Position numbers and translations under genes: made by a program. The notes under the pieces were generated by a model that worked only from the letters and a program-made list of their open reading frames with translations, did no database searches and was not told the DNA's origin. A stretch of DNA of 64,000 nt from G963665085 sp963665085 (GTDB lineage: Bacteria > Bacteroidota > Bacteroidia > Bacteroidales > JAAAOM01), in assembly GCA_963665085.2 (NCBI GenBank), contig CAXXXS010000001.1:372001-436000 (forward strand), read 5' to 3'. This document shows positions 47,296 to 57,362 of this stretch, piece after piece. Position 1 is the stretch's first letter; each line of letters starts with the position of its first letter.

Positions 47296-48240
47296 ATGAC
47301 TACATTTAATAAAAGAGCTTACGGATTTGCAGTGATAAAATCAATTAACTCGAATTACAATGCTGATTTTAGCGGCGCTCCGCGTACATTGCCTAATGGA
47401 AAAGTATATGCAACAGATAAAGCACTAAAATATACTATCCGACACTTTATAAAAGACGTACATCCAACAGAAAAAGTATTTTACTATAAACGACTTAATG
47501 ATGATATGAATCCTTTAAGTCTCGATCATGCCTATGCTGCCGTATTTCCTGAACATAAAGAGCTTGATTCAAATAAAAATGATACTAAATCAATTGTTAT
47601 TAAAGATATTTTGAGCTGCATCGATATTCGTTTGTTTGGTTCAACGTTTGCAAAAAAAGCAAAAGGTGGCAATATTGCCTTATCTATCCATGGGCCTGTT
47701 CAAATTAACCATGGAGTAAATATTTGGGGAGAAGGTAATATTTTTGCTGAACAAATTACCTCTCCATTTAATTCGAAGGAAGATAGCTCCAATGAACAAA
47801 CAACCATAGGGAGACAACAAAAACTCGAAGAAGGTCATTATGTGCATCATTTTTCCATCAATCCCAAAAACCTGGAGGAAGTCGCTTCTCATGGAAAAGA
47901 AGGAACTCAAACTTTGTCGGAAACAGATATTGAACTGTTAAAAGAAGGATTAAGAAAAGGAGCGACTTATTATGATTCGGCAGCCAAAGCAGGAACTGAG
48001 AATGAAATTCTTTTTTATTTAGAACTCAAAGAAAAATCTAAACTTGTTTTGCCAAACTTTACTGAAATGGTGAAAATATCTGATTCCAAAGAAGGAGGCA
48101 AACGTTATTTTGATTTATCGGAGGTAAAAACAGAATTGGCTAAGTATAAAGACGAAATTGAAAAAATAGAGATATACTATAATCCGCAAACAACAGTGGT
48201 AAATGAGCTGCCTGATGATTGTGAAGTATTGGGATTGTGA
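47296..48240 (+). CDS. cas7: Type I-B Cas7 (Csh2-like) backbone protein
   Basis: This 314-residue RAMP protein forms the filament that holds the crRNA. The N-terminal KRAYGFAVIKSINSNYNADF and the following GAPRTLPNGKVYATDKALKY are typical of the Csh2 group, and CIDIRLFGSTFAKKAKGGN near residue 108 is the conserved DxR-F-G segment. The distance to cas5 (154 bp) is larger than usual because a REPIN lies between the two genes. Confidence 0.92.
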   Translation: MTTFNKRAYGFAVIKSINSNYNADFSGAPRTLPNGKVYATDKALKYTIRHFIKDVHPTEKVFYYKRLNDDMNPLSLDHAYAAVFPEHKELDSNKNDTKSIVIKDILSCIDIRLFGSTFAKKAKGGNIALSIHGPVQINHGVNIWGEGNIFAEQITSPFNSKEDSSNEQTTIGRQQKLEEGHYVHHFSINPKNLEEVASHGKEGTQTLSETDIELLKEGLRKGATYYDSAAKAGTENEILFYLELKEKSKLVLPNFTEMVKISDSKEGGKRYFDLSEVKTELAKYKDEIEKIEIYYNPQTTVVNELPDDCEVLGL

Positions 48241-48265
48241 TCGATTAAGAGAAATATTATTGAGT

Positions 48266-48350
48266 AACTCTGACAGGTCTCACGACTCTGTCAGGTTGTG
48301 TTAATAAACTTACTAAGTACCTGTCAGAGTTCGAGGAACCTGACAGAGTC
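48266..48350. repeat. REPIN between cas7 and cas5b
   Basis: AACTCTGACAGGTC (48266), GACTCTGTCAGGTT (48284), a TACCTGTCAGAGTT unit (48318) and AACCTGACAGAGTC (48337) form a nearly perfect element in the operon. The transcript would fold into a strong double hairpin between the cas7 and cas5b coding regions. Confidence 0.85.
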
Positions 48351-48394
48351 ACGCGACACACTTCTTTAATTGCCTCAATTAAAATTGATAAAAT

Positions 48395-49198
48395 ATGGAA
48401 AAACTAATTTCATTTAAAATATATGCCGAAAAAGGTTTTTTTAAGAAACCTGATATTAACGATGGTATTTACCTTACCTATAATATGCTGCATAAACCCG
48501 CGTTACTTGGAATTTTAGGAGCTATTATTGGTTTGCCGGGCTACAAGAAAAATGGTGAATTACCAGAATACTACAAAAAGTTAAATAGTATTCCCGTTGG
48601 TATTAAACCCATTAACGATGAAAAGGGAAATTTTCAGAAGACTATTATTTCTTATAATAATACGACGGGACTGGCAAGCAATGAACCTGGAGGAAACCTT
48701 ATTGTAACAGAACAAACACTTATTGCCCCAGCATACAAAGTGTACCTACTACTAGACACAGAGATAGAGGAGCATGCTTTATTGTATGAAAACATAATAA
48801 ACCAGCATGCAGAATTCTTACCTTATCTGGGAAAGAATGATTATTCGTTATGGTGGGATAAAGAAGAAGTTGAAGAATATGATACGGAATCTTTAAACGA
48901 AACAAGGGAATCATTTTCTATTAGCACAATATTTAATAAAAGAGCTACCACATTAAAAGAATCAAAGTACGATGACATTAATGATCTGGATATGTTTGAT
49001 GCGGGATTATCGTTAATACCAGATTCATTTGTGAGTTTTGAGCGTTTACCTGTTAGTTTTAATGAAAAATTAATGCAATATGCTTATGCCGATTTTGTAT
49101 TTACAAGCTACAAGCTAAAACCAGGTGCACCTATTCAAAATGTCTATTCAATAAAAAACTTACAAACAAAAAACATAGAATATGTTCAACTCAACTGA
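48395..49198 (+). CDS. cas5b: Type I-B Cas5b
   Basis: This 267-residue RAMP protein binds the 5' handle of the crRNA and caps the Cas7 filament. The N-terminal ISFKIYAEKGFFKKPDINDG and the glycine-rich GILGAIIGLPGYKKNGE (near residue 45) match the Cas5 pattern. The gene overlaps cas3 by 17 bases, so translation is coupled. Confidence 0.88.
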   Translation: MEKLISFKIYAEKGFFKKPDINDGIYLTYNMLHKPALLGILGAIIGLPGYKKNGELPEYYKKLNSIPVGIKPINDEKGNFQKTIISYNNTTGLASNEPGGNLIVTEQTLIAPAYKVYLLLDTEIEEHALLYENIINQHAEFLPYLGKNDYSLWWDKEEVEEYDTESLNETRESFSISTIFNKRATTLKESKYDDINDLDMFDAGLSLIPDSFVSFERLPVSFNEKLMQYAYADFVFTSYKLKPGAPIQNVYSIKNLQTKNIEYVQLN

Positions 49199-51923
49199 TT
49201 ATTTGAGTGGGCAATTTATTGAAAAGTTGTCGGCAGATAAATACAATTGTTATTGGGCTCATCTGCGTAATGATGAAAAAGAAACCCTTTTCGAACACAC
49301 AAAACTAGTTGCGGAATATGGCAATAAGCTACTTGAAATTAATGGTCTAAAAAGTATTGTTGATAACCTATTACTTGGTTTTATAGCTGATAAATACAGC
49401 GAAGCGAATAAAAACGATGCATTGCATTATTTAAAAAATCTTTTTTATAGTACACTGGCCTATCATGATGCAGGGAAAGTAAATCCTAATTTTCAGCACA
49501 CAAAAATGTTGAATAAGGCATTTCACAAAACCAATAATTCTTTGGGCTCAGACCATGCAAAAATAGGTGCTTATACATTTATCCAGGACTTCATGCCTAT
49601 AGCTATAAGTGAACAATTTGATAACAAAACAAAGATTTATAATCTATATGCTTTATTAGCTTTTGCGACAGTAATGCTTAAACATCATGCTCCGCAATTA
49701 GAATACACCCAAAAATTTAATTTTGACAATGAATTTATTGATGATGCCTTGTTTTTATTAAAGGAAATTGATGTGATTAATTATACTGGAGATCAGCAAA
49801 AAGTTTTAATAAAAAATTTTAATGGTAAATTTTTACCAAGCCTTCACGAATACTTGAAAACTGACACTCCATTTTTTTTATTTTCCTTGTTAAAACTCAA
49901 TTATTCATTACTTACGGCATCTGATTATATGGCTACTACCCATTATATGGATAATTGGCCTGACATACCAACAGATTTTGGAATACTAACCAATGAATTA
50001 AAAAAGAAAATTGTATTTAATTGTGAAAACATAAAAGCCTACAATAAGAAAACATATAACGAGCTTGAATCTTGTCAAATCAATTTTCCAAAAGAACAAA
50101 GTAACAAGAGCCTTAACCAACTCAGACAAAACCTATCCATTGAAATCATAAAAGGGATCCGAGAAAACACCAATAAACATTTGTTTTATATTGAGGCACC
50201 TACCGGTGGGGGGAAGACAAATCTTTCAATGCTGGCCGTAACGGAGCTACTAAAAAATGATTTGTTAAAAGACGAAGATTCAATTAAAAGGATATATTAT
50301 ATCTTTCCTTTTACTACGTTAATTACACAAACTTATTTATCCCTAAAAGAAACGCTGGGGCTGGATAATAATGAGATTGTACAAATACATTCAAAATCAG
50401 GATTTACAAGCAAAACAACTGAGCAATATGGAAGCGGAAAAGAAAATATTATTGATTATCAATTTTTGAATTACCCGGTCTCTTTAATTTCCCATATTCG
50501 TTTTTTTGACATTTTAAAATCAAACCGAAAAAGTACCAATTACATCTTGCATCGTCTGGCAAATTCGGTAGTCATTATTGATGAGTTACAAAGCTATACT
50601 CCTAAGCATTGGGATAAGGTTATTTATTTCATTAACCAATACGCCAGTTTATTTAACATCCGCTTTATTCTTATGTCAGCTACTTTGCCAAAAATTGAAG
50701 CGTTACTATCACATGAATCAGAAGAAGAAAAAAAATATTATGAAAAATTTGTATATCTAAATAAACATAAAGAGGAGTATTTCACAAATCCAAATTTCAA
50801 AAATCGGGTTAAAATTGATTATACTCTCTTAGAAGGAGTTGATTTTAAGAAAATGATGCCCGAGAAACAGTTATCTGTTTTATGGAGAAAGGTAAATGAT
50901 TATTCAAAAAGTTATATTGAACGAGGAAATCCTCGTGTCCATACAATTATTGAGTTTATTTTTAAAAAGACCGCCAGTAAGTTTCAAGAAAAGGCCATAA
51001 ACGAAAACAATTTTTTTGATGAGATATTCATTTTATCAGGAACTATTTTGGAACCACGTCGGAAGGAGATAATCAACAAATTGAAAAGTAAAGAATATGC
51101 AGAAAAAAATATTTTATTAATAACTACCCAAGTAGTAGAAGCGGGCGTTGATATTGATATGGATTTAGGATTTAAAGATACTTCCTTAATCGATTCGGAT
51201 GAACAATTGGCAGGAAGAATAAATCGTAATGTAAATAAACAAGAATGTAAATTACACCTGTTTGATTTAGATGATGCAAAGGTAATTTATGGGAATGATG
51301 ACCGATATCAAAAACAACAAATCGAACTAAGAAAAGAATATAAAACCATACTGGAAACGAAAAATTTTGATAAGGTATATAATTGTGTCATGCAATCCCG
51401 CAATGAAATAAACAGCCAAAAAGGAGGCTACATTAATTTATCCAGTTATAAAAAATCAATGTTAAAACTTGATTTTAGAACTGTCGATTCAGAGTTTAAA
51501 CTTATAGAAAATTCATATTCAACAGAAACATTATTTATTCCCGTTAATGTGCCGGTTGAAATTCCTTTAAGTTCGTTGAAAAATTTCGAAAAAAAAGAAT
51601 TGGAATTTTTAATTGATAAAGGGAAACATGTTAAAGATGATGAATTTGTTTCGGGAGAAAAAGTATGGCAGTTGTATGAAGAAATAATCCAAAACAAACA
51701 TTCTGATTTTAGTTCTACAAGAATCCAAAAAATAATCATGCAGGGATTAATTTCAAAATTCACAATCTCGGTCGGCACATATACCTCTGAGTTTAAAAAT
51801 GCATTGGCTCAGGGAGCCGTCGAAGAGCGGTATGGGTTCTACTACTTAAATTATATAGAAGAAGTCTATAGTTATGAATCAGGGCTTAAACCTTGTAATG
51901 TTGATACGGCAATAATATTTTAA
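49182..51923 (+). CDS. cas3: CRISPR nuclease-helicase Cas3
   Basis: This 913-residue protein has an N-terminal HD nuclease (His39, His95-Asp96 in AYHDAGKVNPNF, further His in SDHAKIGAY and LKHHAPQ) and a superfamily 2 helicase. The helicase shows Walker A APTGGGKT (about 339-346), DELQ (467-470, the DExx box), motif III MSATLP (498-503) and the C-terminal TQVVEAGVDIDMD and DEQLAGRINRN blocks. Cas3 unwinds and degrades DNA once Cascade binds. All key residues are present, so the enzyme looks intact. Confidence 0.95.
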   Translation: MFNSTDYLSGQFIEKLSADKYNCYWAHLRNDEKETLFEHTKLVAEYGNKLLEINGLKSIVDNLLLGFIADKYSEANKNDALHYLKNLFYSTLAYHDAGKVNPNFQHTKMLNKAFHKTNNSLGSDHAKIGAYTFIQDFMPIAISEQFDNKTKIYNLYALLAFATVMLKHHAPQLEYTQKFNFDNEFIDDALFLLKEIDVINYTGDQQKVLIKNFNGKFLPSLHEYLKTDTPFFLFSLLKLNYSLLTASDYMATTHYMDNWPDIPTDFGILTNELKKKIVFNCENIKAYNKKTYNELESCQINFPKEQSNKSLNQLRQNLSIEIIKGIRENTNKHLFYIEAPTGGGKTNLSMLAVTELLKNDLLKDEDSIKRIYYIFPFTTLITQTYLSLKETLGLDNNEIVQIHSKSGFTSKTTEQYGSGKENIIDYQFLNYPVSLISHIRFFDILKSNRKSTNYILHRLANSVVIIDELQSYTPKHWDKVIYFINQYASLFNIRFILMSATLPKIEALLSHESEEEKKYYEKFVYLNKHKEEYFTNPNFKNRVKIDYTLLEGVDFKKMMPEKQLSVLWRKVNDYSKSYIERGNPRVHTIIEFIFKKTASKFQEKAINENNFFDEIFILSGTILEPRRKEIINKLKSKEYAEKNILLITTQVVEAGVDIDMDLGFKDTSLIDSDEQLAGRINRNVNKQECKLHLFDLDDAKVIYGNDDRYQKQQIELRKEYKTILETKNFDKVYNCVMQSRNEINSQKGGYINLSSYKKSMLKLDFRTVDSEFKLIENSYSTETLFIPVNVPVEIPLSSLKNFEKKELEFLIDKGKHVKDDEFVSGEKVWQLYEEIIQNKHSDFSSTRIQKIIMQGLISKFTISVGTYTSEFKNALAQGAVEERYGFYYLNYIEEVYSYESGLKPCNVDTAIIF

Positions 51924-51926
51924 ATC

Positions 51927-52436
51927 GTGGAAATTACCGGAACACTTATTCAATATTATTTTTTTTGTCACCGTCAGTTGTGGCTTCATGCCAATGATAT
52001 TAAAATGGAGTCAGGTTTTGAACTTGTTGAACTTGGCAACCTGGTACAAGAAGAAAGTTATAATCAGCGTTCAAAGAAATACGAACAGATAGAAATTGGA
52101 GCTATTAAAGTTGACTTTTTTGATCCCAAGAATAAAATCATACATGAAGTAAAAAAGTCGAGCAAGTTCCATGAAACCCACATCTGGCAAATCAAATATT
52201 ACATTTATGTGTTTGAAAAGCATGGAATTGATGGAGTTAGTGGCATACTGGAATATCCCAAAGAACGCAGAACCGAAGAAGTGTATTTAAGCCAACCCGA
52301 CCGAGAAAGAATTAAGGAACTAAAAGAAGAGATCGAAAAAATAATTACAGACGAAAAATGCCCTGCAATTAGTAAAAATTATAAATGTAAAAATTGCGCA
52401 TATAATGATTTTTGTTGGAGCGGGGAAATTGAGTAG
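51927..52436 (+). CDS. cas4: CRISPR-associated exonuclease Cas4
   Basis: This 169-residue RecB-like nuclease shows the first Cys of the Fe-S cluster in FFCHRQLWLH (near residue 14), the nuclease motif KIIHEVKKSSK (near residue 71) with QIKYYIY, and the C-terminal cysteines in CPAISKNYKCKNCAYNDFCW. Cas4 processes pre-spacers and selects the PAM during adaptation. The start is GTG at 51927, 3 bases after the cas3 stop; no ATG in frame is suitable. Confidence 0.92.
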   Translation: MEITGTLIQYYFFCHRQLWLHANDIKMESGFELVELGNLVQEESYNQRSKKYEQIEIGAIKVDFFDPKNKIIHEVKKSSKFHETHIWQIKYYIYVFEKHGIDGVSGILEYPKERRTEEVYLSQPDRERIKELKEEIEKIITDEKCPAISKNYKCKNCAYNDFCWSGEIE

Positions 52437-52460
52437 ATATGGAGCTGTCGATAATCGTAA

Positions 52461-52535
52461 AACTCTGTCAGGTCTTCCAGACTCTGACAGGTTATCGTCA
52501 TCCAACCTGACAGAGTCGATAGACCTGTCAGAGTT
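52461..52535. repeat. REPIN between cas4 and cas1
   Basis: AACTCTGTCAGGTC (52461), GACTCTGACAGGTT (52480), AACCTGACAGAGTC (52504) and GACCTGTCAGAGTT (52522): the same family with the A/T at the stem centre swapped in the first two units. It separates cas4 from the adaptation genes cas1 and cas2. Confidence 0.85.
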
Positions 52536-52565
52536 ACTATTATGAAATATTTTATAATGACATAA

Positions 52566-53570
52566 ATGAAAAAAACATATTACTTATTCAACCCAGGCCA
52601 GTTGTCGCGGAAAGACAACACATTAAAATTTGTTGCCAGGGACAAAGACGGGAAAGAACAACCTCCTCGCTATTTACCTGTTGAAGGAGTTGACGACTTA
52701 TACATGTTTGGGGCGCTTGATGCAAATAGCGCGTTATACAATTTTCTTGGAAAAAACCAGGTAGCCGTACATTTTTATGATTATTACGAAAACTATACCG
52801 GTTCTTTCATGCCAAAGGATCAATTGTTATCGGGCAAGATGCTTATTGCACAAACCAATGCTTATATGGATAATCAATCGAGAATGGAAATAGCCCAACG
52901 AATAATAGATGGAGCTGTGCATAATATGATTAAAAACATGAAGTATTATGACAAACGGGGAAGGGATATGCTTCCTATGATCGAGATAATGGAAGACTAT
53001 CAAAAAAAAATCCCTTATTCAGAAAAACCCGAAACACTAATGGGTATTGAAGGGAATATCCGCAAGGTATATTATGAATCTTTCAACCTAATAATTAAAA
53101 ATTTTGAAATGGATGGAAGAAGTTCCCGTCCTCCAAAAAATGAAATCAACGCACTAATTTCTTTTGGCAACATGCTTTGTTATAGCCAATGTTTGCGGGC
53201 TATTCACCAAACACAGTTGAACCCTACAATAAGTTATCTCCACACTCCTGGCGAAAGGCGATATTCCCTCTCATTAGACCTAGCCGAAATCTTTAAACCC
53301 TTATTGGTTGATCGTGTAATCTTTAAGGTATTAAACAAAAAAATAATAAGCGAAAAATCTTTTGACAACAAACTTAACCGTGTCCTGCTAAACGAAGCTG
53401 GCAAGAAATCTTTTATAACACACTGGGAGGAACGACTTACCGAGACCATTAAACACCGGACATTAAACAGGGAAGTTTCGTACAAACACCTGATAAAATT
53501 AGAATGCTATAAGTTACAGAAACATCTGTTGAAAATAGAAGAATATCAACCTTTTAAAATGTGGTGGTAA
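52566..53570 (+). CDS. cas1: CRISPR integrase Cas1 (type I-B)
   Basis: This 334-residue integrase starts MKKTYYLFNPGQLSRKDNTL as in I-B Cas1 proteins. Metal ligands are visible in EINALISFGNMLCYSQC (Glu near residue 196), in YLHTPGERRYSLSLDLAEIF (His near residue 223, with Asp/Glu about 13-17 residues on). It acts with Cas2 to insert spacers at the leader end. The stop overlaps the cas2 start as TAATG. Confidence 0.95.
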   Translation: MKKTYYLFNPGQLSRKDNTLKFVARDKDGKEQPPRYLPVEGVDDLYMFGALDANSALYNFLGKNQVAVHFYDYYENYTGSFMPKDQLLSGKMLIAQTNAYMDNQSRMEIAQRIIDGAVHNMIKNMKYYDKRGRDMLPMIEIMEDYQKKIPYSEKPETLMGIEGNIRKVYYESFNLIIKNFEMDGRSSRPPKNEINALISFGNMLCYSQCLRAIHQTQLNPTISYLHTPGERRYSLSLDLAEIFKPLLVDRVIFKVLNKKIISEKSFDNKLNRVLLNEAGKKSFITHWEERLTETIKHRTLNREVSYKHLIKLECYKLQKHLLKIEEYQPFKMWW

Positions 53571-53833
53571 TGTATGCAATTTTAGTTTATGATATTAATC
53601 AGAAACGCGTTGGCAAAATGCTTAAGCTTTGTCGTAAATATTTAAACTGGGTACAAAACTCTGTTTTTGAAGGAGAAATAACTGAAGTTAAACTAAAAGA
53701 ATTAATATATTTAGCGGAACAAATAATGGAACCGGGTGAGGATAGTATTATAATATTTAAAAGCAGACAAGAAGAGTGGCTCGAAAAAGAGATTATTGGT
53801 ATGGAAAAGAGTCCGTTAGGTAATTTTTTATAA
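53570..53833 (+). CDS. cas2: Cas2 (type I-B)
   Basis: From ATG at 53570 the 87-residue protein starts MYAILVYDINQKRVGKMLKL, with Asp8 at the end of the first strand, the ferredoxin-like fold of Cas2, and FEGEITEVKLKEL. An upstream in-frame ATG at 53561 lies within cas1; the TAATG overlap favours 53570. It completes the adaptation module directly before the leader. Confidence 0.93.
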   Translation: MYAILVYDINQKRVGKMLKLCRKYLNWVQNSVFEGEITEVKLKELIYLAEQIMEPGEDSIIIFKSRQEEWLEKEIIGMEKSPLGNFL

Positions 53834-54061
53834 AAAATTAAGTTGTCGATAACTTAAAAATGCAAAATATATAATCATTATTCACAGAAAAAAAAGATAA
53901 AGATGTTCTTTGATATACTGATAATCAAGCAAAACAGCTAAATTGTCGTACCCCGGAAAAAATCTTATTATAATCGATCGACAATTTTCACATAAAAAAG
54001 AATATCAAAAAACCGTCTATAACCATTGAAAAATGGTTTATTTTTGTGGCGGTCTCAGCGC
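53834..54061 (+). promoter_or_regulatory. CRISPR leader
   Basis: This is 228 bp of AT-rich sequence between cas2 and the first repeat. It holds TTAAGTT/AACTTAA around GTCGAT (53838-53857), the inverted pair AAATTGTCG/CGACAATTT 30 bases apart (53940-53987), and the 7-4-7 inverted repeat AACCATT/AATGGTT (54021-54038). Directly after that comes TATTTTTG (54039-54046), an exact TAnnTTTG -7 box, placing transcription start about 8-10 nt before the first repeat. Confidence 0.75.
54039..54046 (+). promoter_or_regulatory. Probable -7 box of the pre-crRNA promoter
   Basis: TATTTTTG matches the Bacteroidota consensus exactly and abuts a perfect inverted repeat. No clear -33 TTTG lies at the usual distance. 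Its location 16 bp before the first repeat supports the role. Confidence 0.5.
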
Positions 54062-56729
54062 CTTTTAATCGCACCATATTGGAATTGAAATCTTTTTACT
54101 TATTACTTTTTCATTTTCTTATCCCATCTTTTAATCGCACCATATTGGAATTGAAATATAAAAGAAATAGCAAGGTTTACAGGAATACCATTGCTTTTAA
54201 TCGCACCATATTGGAATTGAAATATCAATACAGAAGCGCAAAAGGCTTATACCTTCGATGCTTTTAATCGCACCATATTGGAATTGAAATATTACTAATT
54301 AACAATCAATAATTAATAATTAAAAACTTTTAATCGCACCATATTGGAATTGAAATCATCATTTTTTAATTGATTAATATTATCTAACTGTCTTTTAATC
54401 GCACCATATTGGAATTGAAATGGTTGTACATGGAAACTATTAAGATCGGCTCTAAACTTTTAATCGCACCATATTGGAATTGAAATATTCAATGCCGTGG
54501 CATTACAAAATAGACATTGCAAACTTTTAATCGCACCATATTGGAATTGAAATAAAATATGGGGCAAAGAAAATATTGTTCGTAACAAACTTTTAATCGC
54601 ACCATATTGGAATTGAAATAACCAAAACTCTTCGCTTGGGTTCCAGTCAATAAAACTTTTAATCGCACCATATTGGAATTGAAATAAGCCAAAACAAAAC
54701 AAGCTTTATAATTACCCTCAACTTTTAATCGCACCATATTGGAATTGAAATTTTTGTTCTGAACCGCCATCCCAAAGCGGATATGTTCTTTTAATCGCAC
54801 CATATTGGAATTGAAATATTGTCTATTGAAAATATAGAGAAATTGAGGTTTAACTTTTAATCGCACCATATTGGAATTGAAATCCCGCCAAATCAAGTTC
54901 CTGTTCTTTCTTTGCTTGTACTTTTAATCGCACCATATTGGAATTGAAATAAAATAATTTTAAGCTTGTGCCGCCGTTTCCAATACTTTTAATCGCACCA
55001 TATTGGAATTGAAATATGGATGGGTAACACGCGCCATTGCAGACGGTAATCTTTTAATCGCACCATATTGGAATTGAAATGCGTAAAAACTTGCGTGAGC
55101 TTTTAGGCGATGCTTTCTTTTAATCGCACCATATTGGAATTGAAATAGTGAACGAATAATGAAATATAAGTAATCAAAGTTACTTTTAATCGCACCATAT
55201 TGGAATTGAAATAGAAAACCGTCAGGGGTACCAGAAATAATCCCAGCCCTTTTAATCGCACCATATTGGAATTGAAATACGCGTAAATATTTTACAGGAT
55301 GCTTTTTCTAGGATCTTTTAATCGCACCATATTGGAATTGAAATTGGTAAAGATATATCGCGAGCGTACAGGTTTAAAGGCTTTTAATCGCACCATATTG
55401 GAATTGAAATATAGTAGAGCCGTTATTTGTCAACATAACTTAAAAACTTTTAATCGCACCATATTGGAATTGAAATGGTTGTAATGTATTAATGATTGTT
55501 GCTATGCTACTTTCTTTTAATCGCACCATATTGGAATTGAAATATAATATGATTGTTGGCGTCCTCAGGTTTACCTGTCTTTTAATCGCACCATATTGGA
55601 ATTGAAATAAAAAATATACTGAAATACAACAATGATATTACAGTCTTTTAATCGCACCATATTGGAATTGAAATCTGAAAGTAAATTGACTTTAGGCGTA
55701 GGAATAAACGCTTTTAATCGCACCATATTGGAATTGAAATTAATTATTTGTATGAACATATTCATATTCAGAAACACTTTTAATCGCACCATATTGGAAT
55801 TGAAATTACGTATCAGCAACTAACAACGGTGCGTGTATTTCTCTTTTAATCGCACCATATTGGAATTGAAATTTACAAACATAGCTTCGCCGCCCTCTAC
55901 GTTACCGACTTTTAATCGCACCATATTGGAATTGAAATGAGAGTAATATGAACAAAGTCCGTGAAGTAGGCGCGCTTTTAATCGCACCATATTGGAATTG
56001 AAATATGATAAACAAATAATAACATGCGAATGATATGTGCTTTTAATCGCACCATATTGGAATTGAAATATGAAAATTATAGACGGTCAACACCGTTTTG
56101 AAGCTCTTTTAATCGCACCATATTGGAATTGAAATGTCAGGAAACTACCCTCGCCATGTTCTTTTTTTACGCTTTTAATCGCACCATATTGGAATTGAAA
56201 TAACAATAACGTTAACGACTAATGATTTGTCGTTACTTTTAATCGCACCATATTGGAATTGAAATAAGTCTGGCTCTGCGAAATCAAATACACCCGTAAC
56301 AGCTTTTAATCGCACCATATTGGAATTGAAATCCTTTTACAAATATGGTGTATTCCTGTAGTTTTTCGACTTTTAATCGCACCATATTGGAATTGAAATT
56401 ATTGTTAGTTTTAGTTAGTAAAGTGTTGTCCCCGGCTTTTAATCGCACCATATTGGAATTGAAATATAGTTCAAGAACTTTGTTACTAATTTGCTCTTGG
56501 TCTTTTAATCGCACCATATTGGAATTGAAATGATTTACCGGGATTAACTACCGGATTAGTTTTTGGACTTTTAATCGCACCATATTGGAATTGAAATAAG
56601 ATAATACCCAGAATGAAAGTAAAGGCTTAAGTCCTTTTAATCGCACCATATTGGAATTGAAATTTATTATTCGTATCAATAAATTGGCTTTGAAAAACGC
56701 TTTTAATCGCACCATATTGGAATTGAAAT

Positions 56730-56765
56730 TCAAAATCGAAAATGTTATCCTTTAAGAAGGACAAA
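56730..56765 (+). repeat. Spacer 41, identical to spacer 50
   Basis: The 36-base spacer starting TCAAAATCGAAAATG and ending AGAAGGACAAA recurs unchanged at 57327-57362. Neighbouring spacers on both sides differ, so only one spacer unit was copied or acquired twice. Confidence 0.95.
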
Positions 56766-57326
56766 CTTTTAATCGCACCATATTGGAATTGAAATTTATT
56801 AGTGAAACCAATCTTAATAGCTGATATACCATCTTTTAATCGCACCATATTGGAATTGAAATATAAAAAACTCTTTTCTTTTTTTTAATTGATTTGTTCT
56901 TTTAATCGCACCATATTGGAATTGAAATATCATAAATTTATTAAAGGCACTAATTACAGTATTGCTTTTAATCGCACCATATTGGAATTGAAATTGAGTA
57001 TAGAAACTGTTAGTAAGGATTAAAAAGTCTCTTTTAATCGCACCATATTGGAATTGAAATTCCCATGGAGTCAAGTCTGTTTTTAGTTCTGAAGGTTCTT
57101 TTAATCGCACCATATTGGAATTGAAATATAAATGCAGGACGTGCATAAGGTATAAGCAAACAAGCTTTTAATCGCACCATATTGGAATTGAAATATCTGA
57201 AGCTGGAAGTATTAAGCGTGCAAAAACTGACTTTTAATCGCACCATATTGGAATTGAAATACCCTACGTTACGCCCGAAAATTAAGTGTTTTCCGTCTTT
57301 TAATCGCACCATATTGGAATTGAAAT

Positions 57327-57362
57327 TCAAAATCGAAAATGTTATCCTTTAAGAAGGACAAA
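57327..57362 (+). repeat. Spacer 50, identical to spacer 41
   Basis: Second copy of the spacer at 56730-56765, nine spacer units further from the leader. Confidence 0.95.
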
